Shown piece by piece: positions 34,949 to 46,652 of a stretch of 64,000 nt of DNA. The notes beneath the pieces are model-generated. The model ran no database searches. It was not told the origin of the DNA and saw only the letters and a program-made list of their open reading frames with translations. How positions within the stretch are numbered: position 1 is the stretch's first letter; each line of letters starts with the position of its first letter. Made by a program: the position numbers and the translations under genes. Source of the stretch: Gordionus sp. m RMFG-2023 (taxonomy: Eukaryota; Nematomorpha; Gordioida; Chordodea; Parachordodidae). The stretch is taken from the NCBI RefSeq assembly GCF_954871325.1, contig NC_088777.1, positions 34,449,366 to 34,513,365 of the forward strand, given 5' to 3'.

Positions 34949-35120
34949 TTGATCGATAACCGATTTGAAACCGTAATACAGCGTTGCTGGCGCTCTCCAT
35001 GGAAAATTCTTCATTTTTGGTTTATAAGTGAACAATAAGGTGTTAAGCATTATCCTAAATAATTTTTTGAAAATATTAAGATTTGATTGAATGCCGAGTT
35101 CAAAGGCGACCACATATTTT
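34949..35120 (-). repeat. Dispersed dimeric repeat, copy 3 (short)
   Basis: About half a dimer unit is present: GATCGATAACCGATTTGAAA, GTTGCTGGCGCTCTCCATGG and a second half GATTTGATTGAATGCCGAG. The orientation is the same as copy 1. It abuts the right end of the MADF-bearing element, so that element or its neighbour may have inserted in or next to a larger repeat. Confidence 0.75.
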
Positions 35121-36555
35121 CTTTTGTCTTACTTCTTTAGATTTTCTTTTATCTTATTTCATCTCGATTCTTTCTTCATGCATTTTTCTTCTCTCTTCCT
35201 TTTTATATCTTCTCTAATCTTTTTTCTTTCTAATAAAAAAAATTCAATTTTTTTTTAAAATTCCATGAGTTTAATTTAATCTATGTAAAATATAATATAA
35301 TTTAGTTTATCAATGATTTATAGATGAAGATTCCAGGAATTTATTACACTCGAAATATAAAACAATAAAATAAAATATTAGATATTTGCGAATATATTTA
35401 TAAAAAATAGCATTATTTAAAGATTTTCTATTACATGAACATTATGTGTGAAGTTTGAAAGCTTTAGAACCTAGAGACTGCAACCGAATATGATAATGGT
35501 AAGCATGGCCAGTTTAAGCCCATCACTATGAACTTTTCGTGAGGGTATAGATTCTAGCCAATATGCCTTAGTATCGAGTTACTTATGATCAAAACAAATG
35601 TAAATTAGAATCCCGATACTTGAAATATTCAATTTCTTCGCTCGTTTTTATTTTAATTAATCTCTAGTAAAAAGGTCTATCTTCAAATAATTTGATTATC
35701 CATGTAAGACTCAATCATATATTTTTCGAAGATATGCTCTACGTAATTATAGATTCAGAGCATTGCAAAGCGTCCTTTTATTATGAAATCCATTTAACTT
35801 TAGCCATAAACTTTATAAAATTTAATGACAATAATTAAATAGTGATTTATATAAATATTTATTATTTTTATAAAAATTGTAGAAAGCATCTTTGTATATT
35901 TTATGATTTTAATATTTTATTAACTAATTAAACACGATGTTTTTATAAAAAATATATTTGCTTGAAAGGAATAACATAGCTATATCCAAAATATAAGAGA
36001 AGCTAAAAAGTATTTATTAAAGAGAGACTAAATATAATTTATATATATATAATATTGTTTGTATTTGTTATATAGTCATCCTTTGTTTTCGAACAGAAAC
36101 TATTTAAATTCCTCTTAAGCATGAGTTTCTTGCAAACATAAGGCTTTTAAATAAAAATTTAGTTGAAAAGGTTATCTTTATGGATGAAAACAAGAATTTT
36201 TATACCAATTTTAATATTTTATAAATCGATCACACCCTCTCACTCATTGTTTGATAGACTTGATGATATATATTTTATTTTTTAAATTTTCTCAAACTAC
36301 TTGATTTATTAATCGTTTCTATAATATTATGCAAGATACCCATGTCCTGAGTTAAATGTCCCTGTCCTAAGATCTTATTAAATTAAACATTGACTTTGCT
36401 AATTTAAAAGAATGGATTTAATAAATATAAATTCAATAATTGGAAAATCATATAATAAGAGGGTTTAAATTTTTTTCGGATCATATTTTCAAAATTTATA
36501 AAAAATACAAAGAAAATTTTTCATAGTTATAAAATATACAAATTTACAGGCCGAG
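35121..36555. other. AT-rich region without recognisable genes
   Basis: Nothing with coding character or repeat structure was recognised, apart from pyrimidine-rich CTTTCTTC tracts at 35120-35220. A modestly less AT-rich stretch at 35450-35600 has no open frame. Confidence 0.55.
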
Positions 36556-36559
36556 GTAA

Positions 36560-38395
36560 TAAAATGTTGTTATAGGTCAAATCATGATATTTTTAAAATA
36601 TTTTTTGGGATAATGTTTTACACGTATTTATAGATATATAAAAAAATAAACATTTTCAATTAAAATTACTACCAAATTTGGTCGATCAAAAAAATAAGTG
36701 GTCGGGTTTGAGCTCGGAATTCAGTCAAATCATAATATTTTTTGGGATAATGCTTAACACGTCAATGTACACGTATAAACCAAAAATGAAGAATTTCCAA
36801 TGGATAACGCCAGCAATAGTATTTCGGTTTCAAATCGCTTATCGGTCAAATCACGATATTTTTAAAATATTTTTTGGGATAATGATTTGCGCGTATTTAT
36901 AGATAAATTAACCAAAAATGAACATTTTCCAAATAATATTACTACCAAATTTGGTCGATCGAATATTTAGTAAGTGGTCGGTTTTGAGCTTGCCATTCGG
37001 TCAAATCTTAATATTTTTAAAAAATTATTTAGGATAATGCTTAACACCTTATTGTTCACTTATAAACCAAAAATGAATAATTTTGCTTGTAGAGCGCCAG
37101 CAACGCAGTATTTCGGTTTCAAATCGGTTATCAGTCAAATCACGATATTTTTAAAATATTTTTTGGGATAATGATTTACACGTATATATTAGATAAATAA
37201 ACTAAAAATGATCATTTTCCAAATAATATTAATACCAAATTTGGTCGATCTAATATTTAGTAAGTGGTCGGTTTTGAGCTCGCCATTCGGTCAAATCTTA
37301 ATATTTTCAAAAAATTATTTAGAATAATGCTTAACACCTTATTGTTAACTTAACTGTAGTAATTCTATTTAATAATATATTTTATTCCAATAATATCTTT
37401 ACTTGTTTTTTAAGTCCTTTTATATAAAATACATTTATTTATTTATTTTTTAATACATTAATTTAATTAAATATAATATATCATTTTATATTTTTATTAT
37501 ACCTTGAAGATAATCTATTACATAAACCAAAAATGAAGAATTTTCCATGGAGAGCGCCAGCAACCCAGTATTTCGGTTTCAAATCGGTTGTCGGTCAAAT
37601 CACGATATTTTTAAAATATTTTTTGGAATAATGATTTGCACGTATTTATAGATAAATTAACCAAAAATGAACATTTTCCAAATAACATTACTACCAAATT
37701 TGGTAGATCGAATATTTAGTAAGTGGTCGGTTTTGAGCTCGCCATTCGGTCAAATCTTAATATTTTCAAAAAATTATTTAGGATAATGCTTAACACCTTA
37801 TTGTTCACTTATAAACCAAAATTGAAGAATTTTCCACGGAGAGCGCCAGCAACGCAGTATTTAGTCATTAGGCCGGTTTCAAATCGGTTATCTGTCAAAT
37901 CACGATATTTTTAAAATATTTTTTGGGATATTGATTTACACGTATATATAGATAAATAAACCAAAAATGATCATTTTCCAAATAATATTAATACCAAATT
38001 TGGTTGATCGAATATTTAGTAAGTGGTAGGTTTTGAGCTCAGCATTCGGTCAAATCATAATATTTTAAAAATAATTTTTAGGATAATGTTTAACACCTAA
38101 ATATACACGTATAAACCAAAAATGAAGAGATTTTGATCAATAACGCCAGCAATATGTTCCTTACAAACTTTCTACTATTTTTCGATTCTAAACCTACTCA
38201 TTAATTAAATTTCAAAGAAACCTTTATTTTTTAAATTTTTTTTAGGTTTTTCACATGTATTTACTTACACCCAAATACAAAAAAGCGCTATCCAATATTT
38301 ATTCTGGTTTCCTAAGAATATATTTTCATATTTATGCATTTAACGCCCTCTTATGGATATAAATTTGTTAAATTTTGTAATTGAAAAATATTTTT
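36560..38395 (+). repeat. Dispersed dimeric repeat, copy 4, with tail and an internal insertion
   Basis: Dimer units of about 290 bp repeat from 36560, with AACGCCAGCAA or GCGCCAGCAACGCAGTATTT markers near 36805, 37095, 37555, 37845 and 38143. The same tail as copy 2 follows (38150-38395, containing AAAAAGCGCTATCCAATATT). An AT-rich stretch of about 170 bp at 37350-37525 interrupts one unit between TTATTGTTAACTTA and TAAACCAAAAATGAAG. Frames across the units are not genes. Confidence 0.8.
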
Positions 38396-41159
38396 TAATG
38401 CTTATTTTTTTTAATAAATAAAAGCTAAAGAAATTTTTTTATATAATATTTTTTTCCTTAAATTTTTAAAATAAAAAATTTTTTCGTTTTTAAAATCCTT
38501 AATTAATGTTTAATAATTGTAAATGTATTATTGAAAATTTATGGAAATTATCATTTAGTTTGATGCGAAAATTGATTATTTAAAAGGAACACCAAAACCA
38601 ATTTAAAGAAAGCAAAACTTGCATACGTAATTTTTCTATCGATAAATATGAAAAATATAGTGATGTAATGGTTACCTCAAAAAAGAAACGCGTTACCGTT
38701 ACTCGTTACATTGGAAAAAAACGCGTTACCCTTACTCCTTACCCTTTTAAAAAAGGAACGCACGTTACTGACTTTTCAAAAAAGTAACGTATTACTCGTT
38801 ACTTAAAAAAATTAAATATTATGTACAAAAATATATTTATTTTTTCTTAACAATATATAATATAGACAAAACTATAAAAAATAATGCATAAAATGATGAG
38901 ATCTTATAAAAATAAAGATAACATTTTTTTGTAATAATTTTTTATTTTTAGCAATAATTGATTTTCAAAATTTTCATCAGACAAACAAGAGCGCTTAGTG
39001 CTCAACACAGCCTTTGCCGTGCTAAACACACGTTCAATTGGAGCAGAGGATGGGAGGGTGGTATATTTAATAAATAAAAATTTTAACTCGGGGAATTTAT
39101 TAAAAAAATTTAAAGAAGTATCTTTATTTTGAAAAAAATTTAATAAAACCTCTTCACAAGGATTTTCATTAATTTCCTCATCAAAAATTTTTTTATCTTT
39201 ATCAGAAAATATTTTGGTATTTGTTTTGGACAAAGGAATCAGGTCTGCTCTTTCTCTATCAAGATCTTTTCTCAAAATGGAAATAAGATCTTGCATTCTT
39301 TTTTTATTCATCTCTGATTTTATCCAGGGCCAATCTAATTTAAATAGTGGTTGAATCATTGCTGATAGTATATATTCATCTTTGTAGATGTGTTTGAATC
39401 TATTGAAATAAAATCAAAATTAAGCAATATTTGAAATGTATACCTCTTATCTATGCCTTCCAGGATTGAGTTAATAAGTGGCTTACAAAACTTGAAATGA
39501 TTTAAAGCCATTTTTTTAAGTTTTAATATTATAATGGTTGTTGTGGGAGTGAGATATCCCAAATACATTTTTCCTTCGCTCTCTAAAATAGAAAGAGCCG
39601 TAGAAATTGAGTCAATAACCTATAAAACATATATATACATATAATATTTCTTAATTTATACTAACCATACAAAATTCATCCATCAACGACTTGTCGCTAT
39701 CTGAAAATCTCTGCAATTCAGATTTATCACAAGAGTCATCAAATTTTTGGCAATTCTCCTTAATAAGACTATCTATTAATTTCACGGAGTTATAAAAAGA
39801 GTTTCATCTTGTTATAACCGGTTTAATAAGATATCTTCCCATGTTTTCCTAAAAAATGGTTGCACAATTTGAAGATTGCCCATGTTTATTCCACAATAGC
39901 TTACATTTAGAAAATGTAATTTTTGAAATGGCTTTAAAATGGACATCGTTATTTGCTTTTTCAATGTCAACACTTGCAATCAGATTTAAAGTGTGTGCTG
40001 AACAGGAATGATGCTTGAGTAGGTATACAATACTATCATTATGATTTTCAAATATATCACATAATGGCAGATGAACTATTTCATCATCCGGTTCTTCTTT
40101 TTGTTCATATACTCTAATAAATTTTTAGTAAATATATTATAATTTTTTTTTACTTGAAAGCTTTTATATAATTTTTTGCATTATCTGTAATGCATTTGGT
40201 CACTTTATTTTGTATCTTATAAGTGGTAAAAATTTCAAAGATTATTTTTGCTAGGTAATCAAATGTGTGTTTTTGATTTAGCCTTTTACAAGCTAGGCAA
40301 GCTGAAACAATCTCAAGTGTGTCTGGGTGTAGCCAGTGTACAGTCATCCCTAAATAAGAACTTTTTAAAAGGCAATATTATCAATCTACAAGAATATTTT
40401 ATATACCGATGATAAGCTGACCAAGAATCCACAGTTGTACAAACAATTTCTGGAATACGCAATAAATCCACTAATTTTTTTGTCATGGTTTCACCAGCTT
40501 TGTTAATATTTGATACAAGGGTAGCCTTGATATCACATTTTTGAATGGCTGCAATTTTTTGCTAATATTAATAAATGCAGTGCTTTCTACAATTGAAAAT
40601 GGTTGTAATTCTTCAATTACAAAATTAAAAACTAATTCATCAACAGTTGATTGAGTTATATTGATCTTTGATGTAGATGGATTCTGCATATCAATGATTG
40701 TGGTTTGATTGGTTTCAATTTTTTTTCTTTTATTACTATTTAAGTTTTCATTTATTTCTTTCAAACATGAGGAATGTAAAGCCTATATTTTAAACAAAAT
40801 ATAATTATTTATTACTGAATTTTTTATTAAAAATAACTAAGCTTTTTTAATAATTGAAGATTAAAAATTTAACTGTATTTTGAATCCCTCACTAAAAAAT
40901 TAAAAATTGATATTATGGCCAAAGGTTTTTCAATTTCTTATTTTTTTCATAATTCAGAATTATCATTTAAAAAGGAATCAGGAGAAATATCTAGGTTCTG
41001 TTCTCTAAAACAATATTGCTTCAGTTTCATTATATATTTAAAAATACATAAAATAAAGTTTTTTAAATTCATATTAACTATTTGAAGTTATACCAATAGC
41101 AATACTAAAACAAGAAATAGAAGATATTGTTTAAACCCAATACTATCTTCTTCTCCGTT

Positions 41160-43312
41160 TTATGGCGATTTCCAGGTTTACCCGGGTAGGCCAGTTTTCC
41201 CTCTGATTTTTCTTTTCCATTTTTGACGGTCCTGAGCATCAATACTTGTAAGATTCATGCTTCTCATATCCGCCGCTATCACATTTGTCCACTTCATCTT
41301 GGGTCTTCCTTAAGGTCTTGATCCTCCTACTTTCATCACTGTGCATCTCTTTACCCAGTCATCTCTTGTCATACGTTCCACATGCCCAAACCATCTTAGT
41401 CTATTTCGTCGCATTACCATACCAATCATTTCTATATCTAATCTTGTTCGCAATTCCTTGCTAGTTTCTCTCTCTCAGAGATACCCCACACATCCATCTA
41501 ACCATCTTCATCTCTGTTCTTTCTAATTTGGTTTCGTGAGTCGCTTTCATTGCCCATGTTTCACCGGCATAAACTAAACAACTCCTCACACAGCTTACGT
41601 AAACTTTCCTCTTTAACTTCAGAGAAACTTTTTTATTTGTAAGAATAGACGACATCTCTCTGAACTTCTTCCAAGCTTGTCTGATCCTTCAACAACGGCA
41701 GAATCTACACCATTATATGCGTTTAGCATATCACCTAAATAACAAAACTTATACACTTTTTCTAGGGTTAACCCATTGCCAATATCCAGACCACCATTTT
41801 TTAGGTTATCATTATTATGTATCCCTTTTATGCATGTTCTACAAATAAAGGTCATTCTTTCTAATATCAAACTGCCTTTTTCCCGCTACATCTTTTATGT
41901 ACTCATTTCTGGCATCAGGTGCATTGGATAGAATTTCTAGCAACTCCTTTCCCACATACACCACAAGGCCACTTACCGGATTTCTCCATCTTTAGATTTT
42001 CCCCACCAATCATCACCTTTGTTTTTGATGCATTCATTTTCAGGCCCTTTGCTTCCATAGTCATCTTCCATTTACTAACTTTATCCCTCAATTCTCCCTC
42101 ACTGTTTGCCATTAATACAAGGTCATCTGCATATAATATCTCCCAGGGAAGTCCTTCACGCATTTCTCTAGCCACCACATCCATAAGATAAATAATAAGG
42201 TAAAGGACTCAGCACGGATCCTTGATGAAGTCCTACCTTCACCTCAAAGCTGATTTTCTCAAGGCCCATCTAGTAATCTCACGCGGCCCTATCAAATGCT
42301 TTCTCCAAATCAACAAACGCATAATAGAGTTTCTTTTCCTTCGCAAGATACTTCTCCTGAATTTGTCTCACCACAAAAATTGCATCTGTCGTGCCTTTTC
42401 CCGATGTTAAACCAAACTGCATTTCATCAATTTTAATTTGTTCCCTTAACCGCTTCTCTAACACTCTCTCAAATACTTTCATTGCATGTTCCAAGAGTTT
42501 AATAGCTCTGTAAGACCCGCAATCTAAAGGATCACTTTTCCCCTTGTATACTGGGATAATTATACTTCTTCGCCAGTCCTCGGGAATAGTACCTTCGGTG
42601 ACAATTTGATTTGCTAAATTCATTAACCATTTAATCCCTAAATCATCAAACATCTCTGATACCACCATCGTTAAACCCGATGCCTTCCCTTTCTTCATCT
42701 TTTTCACTGCTCTCTTTATCTCGTCCTTGCCAAATTTACACCCTGGACCTTCTACCTTTGCACAACTAATATTATTATCCCATTCATTTTCTTTATTCAA
42801 AAGTCCTTTCATGTAAATCTTACAGGTGTTCTTAATACCACTACCATCAATCGCCATTTTTCCTTCCATATTTTTCAAACACTTTATACCTATCACATCC
42901 TGCCTCTTTTTTGACATCTGTTTTGCCATTGGAACCATATTTCCAATTCCATCAGCGCATCCCATTTCTTTAGCAAACTCGTGTCTTTTTTCTTCTTGAG
43001 CCTTCGCTATTAATTTCTTAGCATTTCTTTTAGCCATCTTGTAAATTTCATTATCACTATTTTCTTTGCTATTTTACTAACTTTGAAACATCTCCGTTTC
43101 TCATCCACGGCTTTCGCTACCTCCGGGTTCCACCACCAAGTCTCCTTATGTCTAGGCGACCCTTTTGTCCATCCACATACCTCCTCAGTTGTCATTACCC
43201 AGGCTTTCTTCATGGCTTCCCACTTGTCATTCACCCCAGATGCTTGTGCCACCTTCGCCTCCCTAATCGCCAATGCCATATTGAATTGACGTCTAGCACT
43301 CTCCTCCTTCAA
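41160..43312 (-). pseudogene. LINE reverse transcriptase and C-terminal region
   Basis: A connecting region (43312-43010, WWWNPEVAKAVDEKRR) leads to the RT fingers and palm (43037-42279) with GKASGL, WRRSIIIPVYKGKSDPLDC, YRAIKLLEH and YYAFVDLEKAFDR. After a break the second half (42184-41915) gives EILYADDLVLMAN, the RT catalytic YADD, then a zinc-knuckle-like CGVCGKG with SIQCT. The C-terminal part (41870-41461) has FCYLGDML, VRSCLVYAGETWAM and MVRWMCGVSLRERN. Four or more frame changes or stops separate the pieces, so the protein is dead. This is the usual protein of invertebrate RTE-like LINEs. Confidence 0.88.
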
Positions 43313-43315
43313 TTT

Positions 43316-44274
43316 CTAAACCTTCAGCCTTGAGACAAACTTTCTTTTAGTGACCCTGGCACCTTTAAGAGTGAGATCTCCTACAACTAGTCGATGCTGA
43401 TTTATACATTCCTCTCCCGGTATCACTTTCACATTTTTTACTATATAACGATCACATCTCCTTAATAACAAGTAATCCACTGCACTTTTGGTACTACCCG
43501 ACTTATAAGTCACCAGCTTCTCTGATTCTTTCTTAAACATTGTATTACAGACAATCATATCCATAGCATCACTAAAATCTAAAATCCTCTCTCCTTCCAA
43601 ATTTCTCATGCCGTAACTGAACCCTCCATGTACTCCTTCATAACCCTCACTACTCGCTCCCACATGTCCATTCAGATCATTAGCCAGGATAATCCCCTCT
43701 TCATTTGCCAGTCTCGATGTCACCCCCAATAGACTGTCCCAAAATATATCTTTCTCTTCTTCACTTCTTCCAACCTGAGGAACATATGCCGAGATAATAT
43801 TATATAGCTTTCTACCAAAAATCATCTTGATAACCATTATCTGGTTGTCTAACCTTCTTACTTCGACTACTTTGTCTACCAAATTCTCCGCAACCAATAC
43901 CCCAACTCCAGGATTACCATCATTACCTCCTTGCCAAAAGAATTTATACTTTTCGTTAGTCTTGCCAATCATTCTGGTCCCATTTCCTTTCCAACTTGTC
44001 TCCTGTATGCAGCACGCATCTATATGCCTTCTGTGCAATACATCGACAACTTTTCCCGCTCTTCCCGTCATATCCCAACATTCCATGTCGTGACCCTAAC
44101 TCGATCACCCATAAACTGGTTTCTCCACTTTTTATCAGGTCGTTTATGGCCGTCATAAGTTTCATTTTCATGAATAGTGTTCTTTTTGTCGTAGGCGGAT
44201 GAGGAGGCTAACGGGGTACTTTGGGCTGTACCCCGCCCATGCTTTGTTGTAACCATAGGGAAATTTTGTAGCAA
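43316..44274 (-). pseudogene. LINE apurinic endonuclease domain
   Basis: The APE endonuclease nicks target DNA to prime reverse transcription. The frame begins RVTTWNVG (about 44100), changes frame near 44085, and continues GRAGKVVDVLHRRHID, CIQETSWKG (the conserved catalytic glutamate), ISAYVPQVG, LANDLNGHVG (usually GDLNGHVG), and YKSGSTKSAVDYLLLRR, with the conserved aspartate, then NQHRLVV with the catalytic histidine. The order and length (about 260 residues) fit a complete domain. One frameshift near the start is the main defect; LANDLN in place of (G)GDLN is also unusual. Confidence 0.88.
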
Positions 44275-44463
44275 GGTTTTTACAATAGGATGCCCTTCCT
44301 GACATCAACCTCTTTAAGTGGTTTTTACACCCCGTCGAGGAGACGGTGATCCTATTCTAGACCCAGATCACAGGAAACCTTTTAGACCTCCATTAGCCGC
44401 CAAAAGACGTTGCCACTCCCCCGCTACGATGAGTCTGAAGGTACTATATTGAACCAATACCAA

Positions 44464-44935
44464 TATTTTATTAATCTTGAGTTTTTAATGTAGGTTCCCA
44501 GCACTATATACTATAGTATAATTTAATTGCTTATATTTTAATTTCATAATTAAGCTTTTCAAATATTATGAGAGAAAATTTCTTTAATGTTTATTTTATA
44601 ATTAACATATGTTTAAAATAATAATATATTAAAATCACTATCTTATTCTTTAAATTTATTAACAATTTGATATTAAACAAATAGCAAGACTAAAACAAGA
44701 AATAGAAGATATTGTTTAAACCCAATACATTAGATATTTTGTTAATCTTAAGTTTTTAATGTTGGTTCCCAGCCCTATATACTATAGTATAATTCAATAG
44801 TTTTATATCTAAATTTCATGATTAAGCTTTTCAAAATATTATGAAAGTATACTTATTTTAATGGTTATTTTATAATACACATATGTTTAAAATAATAATA
44901 TATTATATTAATATCATTATTAAAATCTAAAAATA
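44464..44935. repeat. Tandem duplication inside the BED-hAT, unit about 240 bp
   Basis: TTAATCTT(G/A)AGTTTTTAATG, GGTTCCCAGC, CTATATACTATAGTATAATT and ACATATGTTTAAAATAATAA each occur twice in the same order (from 44471 and from 44731). AATAGAAGATATTGTTTAAA also occurs at 41117 and 44700, so the LINE landed at the start of the first unit. Copies are about 80-85% alike. Confidence 0.8.
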
Positions 44936-45610
44936 ATAATATATTATTTCATCTTTTTACCTTCATATGTATTTTTAAATTGGAACTGCTAGATATCGAG
45001 GTTGATATATTTGTGTTAGGACATAATCTACATTTACAAAGTGTCGATTTTGTACCCTTAAATTTCTTTATTGGAATAAAATATGTCTCAAATTGAGGCT
45101 ATGGAAGGGTTAAATTTTCTTCATCAGAAGAATCAACTATTATAGAGTTTGGCACATATTCTTAAAATAAATTATAATATAGAATAATAATATTAATATA
45201 TACTTTGAATTTTGATTGAATATTAGTTAGATTAAAATTTGATTGAAAATAACGAGCGAAAATTTAAATAAGAATGAAAGGAATGGTGGTTTTGATATGA
45301 ATTAAAAACTCGGTTTATTATTTATATTAAAAATAAATAAAAGTAATTTTATAGCACAATAAAATATGTTTTTTTATTAATATTTTTTTAAGAAAAAATT
45401 TAAAAAAAAAAGAAACTCGTTACTGTTACTCGTTACTTCTAGGAAAAGGTAACGACGTTAGTAACGTCGTTACTTTTTTGACGTTACTTTACAGCACTAG
45501 GAAAATATGAATGGCTCACTGGATGTGAATTTCCTAATTCTCTATATTGTTGGTCATACCTATTATTCCCAAAGGAAAAATATGTTTGGAATGATAAAGG
45601 ATTTTCGGAT

Positions 45611-46468
45611 ATGAATAATCTTACAAATGCAGTTGAACGGCATGAAGAATTAACCGTTCATTTGCAGTCGATAATTCAATTAAAAACATTTGGTCAAAAT
45701 CGTATTGAAAAGATGATAGATTCGATGCGCAAAATATCAATTGAACAGCATAATTCGAAAGTCAAATCAAATAGAGAAATATTGATCAACTCTATATGTT
45801 TTCTTGGAATTCAGGAGCTCGCATTCCATGGTGATGATGAATCTTCTAATTCAGTAAATAAAGGAAATTATATTGAATTAATTTATTTGCTGGCGAAAGA
45901 AAATTTACTTTTGAAATATCATTTAGAAAATAATATAGTTTTTATTGGACTATCAAGCGATATTCAAAATGATTTAATAAATTCTATTTCATATGGCTTA
46001 CATCAAAAAATATTAAATGAATTAGAAGAAACGGAATTTATATCAATAATATTAGGTGAAACAACAGATATCAATAATAAATCTCAACTGGCTGTAGTTC
46101 TTCGATATTTTTAAATAACGGGACATTGTATGAAAGATTTATTGAATTCTTTGATGTTACTATGCATCGAGATGCTAATTCTTTATCAAAATTTGTCATT
46201 AAATTCTTAAATGATAAAAAAATTAATAGGTTAAAGTTACGATGGCGCAGCTGTTATGTCAGGCAATTCACATGGACTACAAGCGAAAATCAGAGACGTC
46301 AATCCTTTAGCACTTTATATTCATTGCTTTGCCCATAAGTTAAATCTTATATTATCAAAATCTTGCAGCAAAATTAAAGAATGCAAGGTTTTTTTTGCAA
46401 CTTTATCTGGTTTAGCCATTTTTTTAGTATATAGTTGGATAATGCTAATATGTTTTCCAAGAATTTAA
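45611..46468 (+). pseudogene. DUF4371 hAT transposase, catalytic N-terminal half
   Basis: This is the main coding remnant of the outer hAT. The first frame (to 46114) covers the region after the TTF finger and ends after the LGETTDI motif, which aligns with the first catalytic aspartate zone (usually DE(S/T)TD). Around 46115-46240 there are frame changes. The second piece (46256-46468) gives the YDGAAVMSG block with the second aspartate and the conserved HC-x-AH-x-LNL motif. The rest of the transposase is absent. It is a broken gene with two or three lesions; relatives are common in insects, cnidarians and molluscs. Confidence 0.8.
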
Positions 46469-46652
46469 TCTGTACTGATTTCTTACCATTGTACATCATC
46501 TGCCTTGAAAGCAGAAATTTATCAGTGTAAATTTATATATGTTAAAACTTTAAAAATTAACAGCAAACAATTTTACATTAGTTGTAATGTTTTGTTATAT
46601 TTTGAAATTTTCTCGTTTTTCTATTTAAACATAGATTTGAATTTCATTTTTC

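Larger units (their letters stand above)
41144..44453 (-). mobile_element. APE-type LINE (RTE/CFDP2-like), near full length
   Basis: A 7-bp target duplication CCAATAC flanks it (41137-41143 and 44454-44460; nine bases match with one change). On the minus strand it starts with a GC-richer 5' region of about 190 bp, encodes an APE endonuclease and a reverse transcriptase, and ends in a short GAGAAGAAGATAG tail, as in RTE-type elements, rather than poly(A). The proteins match the family of LINEs that gave the endonuclease of CFDP2. It is full length or nearly so, but the frame is interrupted in several places. It sits inside the BED-hAT. Confidence 0.88.
38904..45090 (-). pseudogene. hAT (Ac/ZBED-like) transposase, split exons
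   Basis: In order on the minus strand: a BED finger (about 45080-44960) reads LCKCRLCP and SSSNLKIHMK, preceded by an acidic DSSDEENL; a region at 40783-40483 reads NFVIEELQPFSIVES; CTTVDSWSAYH (about 40450) holds the first aspartate; CITDNAKNYIKAF (about 40160) holds the second. A helical insert follows, then a 46-nt intron at 39620-39665, and finally the hATC domain (39359-38904) with PSSAPIERVFSTAKAVL and CLSDENFENQLLLKI. There are several stops and shifts, and the LINE sits between the BED exon and the rest. It was once a nuclear cut-and-paste transposase. Confidence 0.85.
38658..45499 (-). mobile_element. BED-finger hAT transposon carrying a LINE insertion
   Basis: Ends TAGTG(A/C)TGTAA are inverted (38658 and 45499) and the 8-bp flanks GAAAAATA (38650-38657) and GGAAAATA (45500-45507) form a target duplication with one mismatch. 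Subterminal regions hold many AACGCGTTAC and GTTACTCGTTAC words. The minus strand encodes a transposase from a BED zinc finger near 45080-44960 to the dimerisation domain near 38940. Without the LINE the element would be about 3.5 kb, usual for a hAT. It shares family features with the deleted hAT at 9784-10857. Confidence 0.88.
38590..46470 (+). mobile_element. TTF/DUF4371 hAT transposon (ZMYM1-like), split by a second hAT
   Basis: The left part (38590-38657) reads KESKTCIRNFSIDKYG and the right part (45500-46470) continues KYEWLTGCEFPNSLYCW, which together form a TTF-type zinc finger. It is followed by FSDMNNLTNAVERHE, the DUF4371 region and ILGETTDINNKSQLAV. After a frame change come YDGAAVMSGNSHGLQA and YIHCFAHKLNLIL, typical of hAT proteins related to ZMYM1 and P52rIPK. 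The 6.8-kb insertion at 38658-45499 interrupts it and duplicates an 8-bp site. C-terminal dimerisation sequence and element ends were not found, so it is also truncated. Confidence 0.85.

Noticed and set aside
41919-44202. Plus-strand frames across 41.9-44.2 kb (Pro/Ser/Leu/His-rich)
   Set aside because: They are antisense shadows of the minus-strand LINE.
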